From assembly GCA_003427395.1 (NCBI GenBank), contig BFEA01000033.1:4692446-4714869 (forward strand): a stretch of 22,424 nucleotides of DNA, read 5' to 3'. Below the pieces are notes generated by a model. It was not told the origin of the DNA and made no database searches. It saw only the letters and a list, made by a program, of their open reading frames with translations. This document shows positions 16,668 through 22,424 of the stretch, piece after piece. Numbering within the stretch: the first letter of the stretch is position 1; each line of letters opens with the position of its first letter. The translations under genes were made by a program, and so were the position numbers. Origin of the DNA: Chara braunii. Its lineage: Eukaryota > Streptophyta > Charophyceae > Charales > Characeae.

Positions 16668-17480
16668 CACCCATGTTTGAGAATCGGGTCGAGAATATGG
16701 GCAAATATGTGGTGAAGAATTGGTGCGGCAACTAAATCGAACGTTGGGCAAGTGACGAGAACAGAGGGGCATGTGGCCACCTGACTATTCAACGGACAAG
16801 GGGCGGGAGAGAAGAACAAATCAGTAATGGCGAGGCCAATCACCACGCATCCACGCTTACGAGTATTCAACAATCTGCATGGACATTAAAGCTCACAAAC
16901 GCGCATATTCCCCGACGTGTTTCGCCTGGCTGCGCTCCAGGGCTTATCAAGGGGCAAACCGCACTCCCGCATCCACCTGTCTATCCGTCTGAGCTCTGAG
17001 GGCCGTTCTGGCCTTCCCCTCTACGTATACTGTACTCGTGCCAGTTTGCACGTTCCTCGTGTATCCAACAACCTGGCGTAGGCACTCCCTTCACTCAGCG
17101 TAACAGAACGGGCTTGCCTTCACAGTCTTCCGCCAGGAGCCTCACGTGTGCGCCTATGCTGCGCCCGGTATGCCCGTTGAGCACGTGTACCGGTTCCCGG
17201 GGAAGTTTTTATATATGCTAAACAACCTTACAGGGCATGATGTCGTCCAGGTACATCCCGTTCGTTTTTTCTCTTTTCCGGTTCTTGTCGGGTGCACGCG
17301 CCTACCCGACTTTTTTCTCTCCCCTCTCTTGCCTCTCAACCGGCCTGCTACCTTGCCAGTTAACTTTGCTCAATAACTTGTCACGTTACAACCTACAGGA
17401 AAAACAAATCCAATGTTAAGAAATGAGCAAGGACAACAACAACCCTTCCGTGGTCGTTCCGCCTACACTACCTTTTTCGA
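16668..17480. other. Unassigned 0.8-kb region
   Basis: Single-copy-looking, mixed GC. The best frame (17146-17376, 76 codons) has no recognised domain. Two CACGTGT sites lie at 17143 and 17182, but no clear TATA-ATG arrangement follows. Confidence 0.4.
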
Positions 17481-17632
17481 AGGAGAGGAGGAGAGAGGAG
17501 AGGAGAGGAGAGGAGAGGAGAGAACAAGGAGAGAGAAGATAAAAGAGGAGGAGGAGGAGAGGAGAGGAGAGGAGAGGAGAGGAGAGGAGAGGAGAGGAAA
17601 GGAGAGGAGAGGAGAGAATAGGAGAGGAGAGT
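17481..17632. repeat. (GAGGA)n purine microsatellite
   Basis: Interrupted GAGGA/GGAGA pentamers over about 150 bases, which produce Glu/Arg-rich and Leu/Ser-rich frames. Confidence 0.93.
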
Positions 17633-18248
17633 AAGGACGGAAGAGAGTAAGGTCGATCAACTACCACCCCACCGAAGCAGATAAACGAGGGAACGAAAGA
17701 TCCCGCTATTGGGGCCGTTCAGCCTATACCCCAACACTCTCTTGGCAAGATAACCGTACCTCAAAAACTTGTCTCGTTACTTCCTTACCGCTTCTGCGCT
17801 TGTGATCCTCCTTCGTAACCCGTTTGCGGGCATCGTGAGGTGGAGATGCGTGGCCATCACAAGGGAAAAAATACTCGCATGCAGTGGAAGAAGACGATCG
17901 AGAAGTACGTGCTTGCAGAAAGGGGGGGTGAGGGCGAGCAAGAAGGAAACGAGATCGGGCAAAAAGAAAAGAGAGTTGAGGTAGGAGAAAAACTTACTTG
18001 CTTGGTGGTTGACCGTAAATAAAATGCGCTTGCATTCTGCCTACATCAAACCAAAACGGGAGCTTGTATACATTTTATTATTATTTTTTTAAGTTTATAA
18101 TTGTAATTATTATAATTTTTATTTTGTTGCTATGTTGTTGTTGGTGTTCGCGAACACGGGTAAAAACGAAGAAAGAGAGAGAGAAAAAAAAAAAAAAAGG
18201 TTACTTCGGCGGGCGGTTAGCTCATGGTACTCAAGTTGGGCTTCATCA
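17633..18248. other. Unassigned sequence
   Basis: Includes an AT-rich stretch (18068-18130) and an A15 run at 18184-18198. No gene recognised. Confidence 0.4.
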
Positions 18249-18568
18249 ATGTTGGCGCTGGTTGTAATGGCGGACATGGTGGCTGTCACGTTAGTGCTTT
18301 AGTGAGTGAGACAAGGGGGAGATCGAGTACGAGGGAAAAAAGAAAAAGGTACGAAAATGCACTTTAACACATTGTCTGCAACTAAACACCTGTCTCTTAT
18401 ACACATCTAGATGTGTATAAGAGACAGATGTTGGCGCTGGTTGTAATGGCGGACATGGTGGCTGTCACGTTAGTGCTTTAGTGAGTGAGACAAGGGGGAG
18501 ATCGAGTACGAGGGAAAAAAGAAAAAGGTACGAAAATGCACTTTAACACATTGTCTGCAACTAAACAC
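18249..18568. other. Artefactual 141-bp duplication around an adapter junction
   Basis: 18249-18389 and 18428-18568 are identical 141-base copies, separated only by the 38-base adapter junction at 18390-18427. One genomic sequence has been placed twice by joining a mate-pair read to its own locus. In the genome a single copy is expected. Confidence 0.93.
18390..18427. other. Nextera mate-pair junction (two Tn5 mosaic ends)
   Basis: CTGTCTCTTATACACATCT (18390-18408) is followed directly by AGATGTGTATAAGAGACAG (18409-18427). These are the two 19-base Tn5 mosaic ends as joined in circularised mate-pair libraries. This is synthetic sequence left in the assembly, not a natural insertion element. 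Confidence 0.98.
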
Positions 18569-19607
18569 TATGCACCAAATTCGTAACAATATAAATTCGG
18601 AAAGATAATCTTGTGCACTTGTGATAATTGTTTTGTTTATTCTCTTTTATTCTCTTTACACTTTGTTTTTAAGTGGTGTCGAAAAAAAGACACATACATC
18701 TTACTGTATTCCGTTTAAAGCACTTTGAGTAGCAGCGAGCCTCGTGCTTGCCCTAGATGAAGGCGGGCTTGAATATCCACGAGAGACATTTATCTCAACA
18801 TTTTCCAATGTGTGTCTCAGCCAGTTGTTGCACGCCAGTTGGTTCGAGTGCAACTTTGGCCTCACACTGGGCTCTTCCGGAAGTAGTTGCGTCAGGCAGT
18901 TGAGCCCAGCACGAGGGTAGTTGCGCCCTTGGCACACACAGTGGGGGACCGGCACATCACAAAGTGACCACGAGCCAAATGAGAATGCAACATTGACGTC
19001 ACATCCGCCCCGCTGGCCAATGCAAACACAACATACATTCAGAGCCTGGATAAACTTTGGTGTGCCCAACTATAAAGGGTCCAGGCCTTCAAATGTAGAC
19101 ATGGGTCTGAGCGCCGACACTGGGGTGTGCGCGGGCACTGAGTGGTATAAGGCGCAACAGGGCAACGGGGCGCTAGCAGTCATAGTTGGACTTCAGGACG
19201 CAAGGGGGTGATGAGCGGTGGTGGTCTTCAAGAAGGAGGTGCACTGTGGGTGGACAAGGGTCATGAGGGAAGTCGATAGTACTTACATGGTGTATGAGGG
19301 AGGTCGACATTGGTGTTGATGTCATGTACATTGGTCTTCGAAGTTGAAGTGGGTCTGTTGCAATAATGTAGATAGGATAGGTGGGATAAGTATAGTAGGT
19401 TGGGCACAGGACGCCAATCAGTAGGAACAACATTGGATACTATGTTGGTGTGGCCAGGGAACGCCGATATTGATATTTGGGTTCATTGTATTGCTCTTAT
19501 TTCGTATATATCTCATTGTTCGTTGCTTTTTGTTTGGTACACGACTATCTTTTCTTTAAAGTACTACTGCATTTTGGTTTGTTGTCCGTCGCTTAATCGT
19601 TTTTTTG

Positions 19608-19610
<3 letters not shown>
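18569..19610. other. Unassigned 1-kb region
   Basis: Overlapping frames on both strands (18701-19069 minus, 18921-19211 plus) have no recognisable domain. I cannot support a gene. Confidence 0.4.

Positions 19611-19656
<46 letters not shown>
19611..19656. repeat. (TAT)15 microsatellite
   Basis: About fifteen TAT units, followed by TTTTATTTTATT. Confidence 0.95.
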
Positions 19657-20064
19657 TTTATTTTATTACCTATACCGTTTGTTCTGATCTGATCACTAAC
19701 ACAATCAGGTATGTGCATGTGAACCCGGTACCTAGCTAGAATCATGGTTTGGGCTCACGCACGCTGGCCTATAACAAGTGTAAGTGCATACGAGGTCATC
19801 TAGGCGAGAGGACATGAAGGTGAAAGAAAGAGATAGAGGAAGGAAAAGAAGGAAGAAAACATAAATGAAAATGAACTTGAAGAATAAATTAGGAGAAAGG
19901 ATGAGGAAAATGAGAAGGGGGAATAGAGACGCAAAAGAAAAAGACAAACGAGGTTTTTCTCATTCTTATCCTATACACCCTTGTTTGTACTACCCTCAAC
20001 TGTTATATATCTGATTAATGTATGGATGTAAAATAATGGTGCATAATGAATAATAGGATAAAAC
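19657..20064. other. Unassigned sequence, A/G-rich middle
   Basis: A GAAA-rich stretch from 19820 to 19950, otherwise nothing recognised. Confidence 0.4.
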
Positions 20065-20665
20065 TCCAGTGTGAGGAACATCTTATTACTCGTCTGTACA
20101 TGTATACATATCTTAGATTGCTAGATTGACAGATAAGAAGTGTGGTAACCCTGTGTGGATCATCCTATTCTCTGTTTAAGTCTAAATCAGTTGGACTAAA
20201 CGAGTGGTGGGATACTCATGTGTTTAAGTCTTAGATTGCTAGATTGACAGATAAGAAGTGTGGTACCCCAGTGTGGGTCATCCTATTACTTGTTTAAGTC
20301 AGATTGCGCGACCTTCAAAAGATACTCGTAGGTGACTCCAGTGAGAGTCAATTTATTATCTGTTTGAATCGAAACTAACTGACAATGAAAAAAGGGATAG
20401 GATACTTATGTGTGAGTTGTCCTACTGTTCGTTTTCTGCCTGATTACATACAATCTGCTCAAACGGGTAATAAGATACTCTTGTGACGGTCATCCTATTA
20501 CTTGTTTGAGGTTAGCCTGCACTGTATTCAAAAGGTAGTATGAGATTTTCGATAGGGTCATCATATTACTTGTTTGAAGTCAATCTTCATGATACTCAAA
20601 ACGTAGTAGGAGACTCATGTGAGGGTCATCCTATTACTCGCTTGAAGTTAGATTGCGCAATGAAC
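20065..20665. repeat. Degenerate tandem array of about 70-bp units
   Basis: The motif CATCCTATTACTTGTTTGAA recurs in more or less mutated form at about 20089, 20161, 20279, 20350, 20420, 20489, 20561 and 20627, with spacings of about 72, 118, 71, 70, 69, 72 and 66. Other conserved pieces in each unit are ACTC-TGTGAGGGT and, in several, AGATTGCGC. An exact 37-bp piece (starting TCTTAGATTGCTAGATTGAC) is found at 20111-20147 and 20229-20265 and explains the one longer interval. A stray unit lies at about 21170-21205. Confidence 0.8.
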
Positions 20666-21640
20666 AGGGGATTCGTGAAAACCTCACAATCGAAGAAAAC
20701 CAAACATTTCTTATAGAATGAAAAAGTAAAAGTCAAACTGTTATTTTTTATTTAAAAAAAAAGCGTTTTTCATCGTTTTGCAATAAAGGAGGGAAAAAAT
20801 CAGGTGAAAAGTCTAGCGTCCCTCAAAATGTGCAAGAAAACCCTTTCTTGCAAAATGCTTTTATATGACTATAAGTCATTCTTAGTAGATTGGCAAAAAA
20901 ACAGAGTTCAAACAGGGTAATTTTTAAGGATGACAAAACAAACTTGAACGATGTAAAAAAAAAAGTGTTTTGGTGAATACTCATTTATAGGGCTATAAGT
21001 CAGTTTCCGCAGTTAGGTAAAAGCCAAGCGCTGCACAAAATAATTTATAGGACTAAAATCACTTTTGAACTTAATAATAAAACTCTTATAAAAAAAAATA
21101 TGTCATTTAAAATAAGAATACAAACAACTTTTGCCCTACTCTTGTTCGATCGGGTTCATAAATCGGCATGATAGAGACTCCAGTATGAGTCATCCTACTG
21201 TTCGATCGAATCCATTCTTACTAGTAAGTTTTACAGTCCCTACTCTTGAAGCCTTAGCTTCAAGTTATCTTTTACTAAAATTTGTCATTTCCAGTGTTTA
21301 TGACCATACAACTTAAAAAAAAAAAAAATGGTAATATATCATGGTAGTAATACCTTTACAAATATCAAAATTCACAATAATAATAAACCATGAAAAATGA
21401 TATATTACCTTAGTAGCTGACATCAATAATAACCAGAATTGATGAATGAGTAAACATTATTCGTAATACTAACGATTCACGAGTAGTATATTTATATACC
21501 TCATAATGATAGGTTTATATTAACGAGTATATAATATAATAGACACGCCATGATCAAGATGAGGTTGTCAATAATAAACACTTTCAAACATAATAATAGT
21601 GAGAGTACCACACTTTACTCCCCAACTTTAACAAAAGTAT
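20666..21640. other. AT-rich unassigned region
   Basis: Strongly AT-rich with many A/T runs, including A14 at 21315-21328. No coding potential or RNA gene seen. Confidence 0.5.
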
Positions 21641-22424
21641 AATGTGTCGAGGGGCAGTGTGATCCTTTTGAGAATGGATAGCATCTCAAATCCCTGAGCT
21701 TCACTATCGAGCGCATTGGCCTCCCTTAGCTTCGCTATCGAGCGCATCGGCCGGCGCCTTTTCTTGCGAAAGGGCGGGAGCCCTCCCTACTGTGTCGCGG
21801 AGGAGTTAAACCAAAATTAAACAAGAGACAACTCGTGGAAGGCACATAATTAACACCGCGAACCGCCGAGGCGGGTGTGGTCGCATTGTCTTTTCACCAC
21901 TCTAGCCGGGTGTGTCAGTTGTACATCTCGCGGTCCCCTACAACAGGATAGGTTCTCACGGGGGATAAACTTGCTTCCCTAAGGGGCTGTCACCACCCTT
22001 AGGGGCGTATCCCTACCGAGCTACCAATCCACGTACGAAAGTTTTTACATGCAGTTGTAGAGTTGGGTCAGCAGAGGGTGTTTGCTCGCCCGTTGTAGTA
22101 TAGGTATCCGCTGTTAAAACGCCTATTGAACCCGAATGTCGTTCGTTCCTTAGAGCGCTGATCTCCTAAGTATGAAGCGTAGGCCGGTCGACAAGGATGA
22201 TCTCAACCAAACGTGAAACCTCCTTGTCCCTTCAAACATGAGTCAAAAAAAAGTTATAACAAACACACATAGTTATACCAAAAGGAATCGTACTTAGTCG
22301 ATAGAAATGTCCCATCTGCAATGATAATCGAAATAATCAAAATCATCATTAGATACACGAGATCGAAATAAAACTCGACCACCCCAAATTGAACTCCACA
22401 AAAATCATACAGCCAAAATCATAC
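21641..22424. other. Unassigned, more GC-rich end region with a hairpin
   Basis: Base composition changes sharply at about 21640. A stem CCCTAAGGG/CCCTTAGGG lies at 21977-22004. The sequence looks structured and non-coding. It could be part of a repeat or a retroelement terminal region, since GAGGGGCAG followed by TGTG at 21649-21661 resembles a polypurine tract next to an LTR start. No second LTR, primer-binding site or protein domain is visible. Confidence 0.35.
21692..21753. repeat. 31-bp tandem duplication
   Basis: Copies at 21692-21722 and 21723-21753 share CTATCGAGCGCAT and flanking AGCTTC, with about four differences. Confidence 0.9.

Noticed and set aside
18390-18427. Natural Tn5-type insertion or palindrome
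   Set aside because: Exact synthetic mosaic ends joined back to back between identical copies match a mate-pair library junction. There is no transposon body.
21649-21661. Polypurine tract and LTR start
   Set aside because: Kept only as a low-interest finding: no integrase, reverse transcriptase or RNase H sequence upstream, and no second LTR inside the window.

Overview
This window looks like eukaryotic nuclear DNA from a draft shotgun assembly, and almost none of it can be called as protein-coding. The evidence is long uninterrupted microsatellites (CT, GA, GGA, AAT/TTA, GAGGA), homopolymers of 22 to 34 bases, minisatellites, small inverted-repeat elements, a 120-base N gap and a library adapter left in the sequence. 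The longest open frames lie inside low-complexity repeats and are not credible genes. I cannot name the organism. A cluster of exact GCCACGTGTC boxes (the plant G-box/ABRE sequence) and organelle-type fragments with a group II intron reverse transcriptase would fit a plant or alga, but this is inference.

Layout. 1-1,880: a CT microsatellite, a tRNA-like stretch on the minus strand, a G34 run and otherwise unassigned DNA. 1,880-2,341: a mosaic of organellar pieces, namely part of a bacterial-type small-subunit rRNA (plus strand) abutting a broken group II intron reverse transcriptase (minus strand). 2,342-6,875: mostly unassigned, with short duplications and GA runs. 6,876-7,290: an inverted-repeat element whose right arm is split by A28 flanked by a 15-bp direct repeat. 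7,678-8,025: a tandem duplication. 8,400-11,360: a repeat field (GGA, CT, a GC-rich composite minisatellite, the N gap, GA-rich minisatellites). 11,554-12,208: a foldback-like element with nested palindromes. 12,394-13,071: a 16-bp minisatellite, AAT repeats and C23.

13,280-14,402 is the most gene-like part: a cluster of G-boxes, then a TATA box at 14,080, an initiator-like site and an ATG in strong start context at 14,124 opening a 92-codon frame. This is the best candidate for a real promoter and first exon. 14,841-16,670: several short tandem repeats and a 22-bp perfect terminal-inverted-repeat element. 16,670-18,248: unassigned sequence and GAGGA repeats. 18,249-18,568: a 141-bp sequence present twice around an exact Tn5 mosaic-end junction, which is a library artefact rather than biology. 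18,569-22,424: AT-rich DNA with a TTA run, a degenerate array of about 70-bp units, and a more GC-rich final 780 bases that I could not assign.

No operon, defence locus, CRISPR array or new multi-gene system is visible. The items most worth following up are the G-box promoter, the organellar mosaic, the foldback element and the poly(A) insertion. The adapter junction should be corrected before the region is used.
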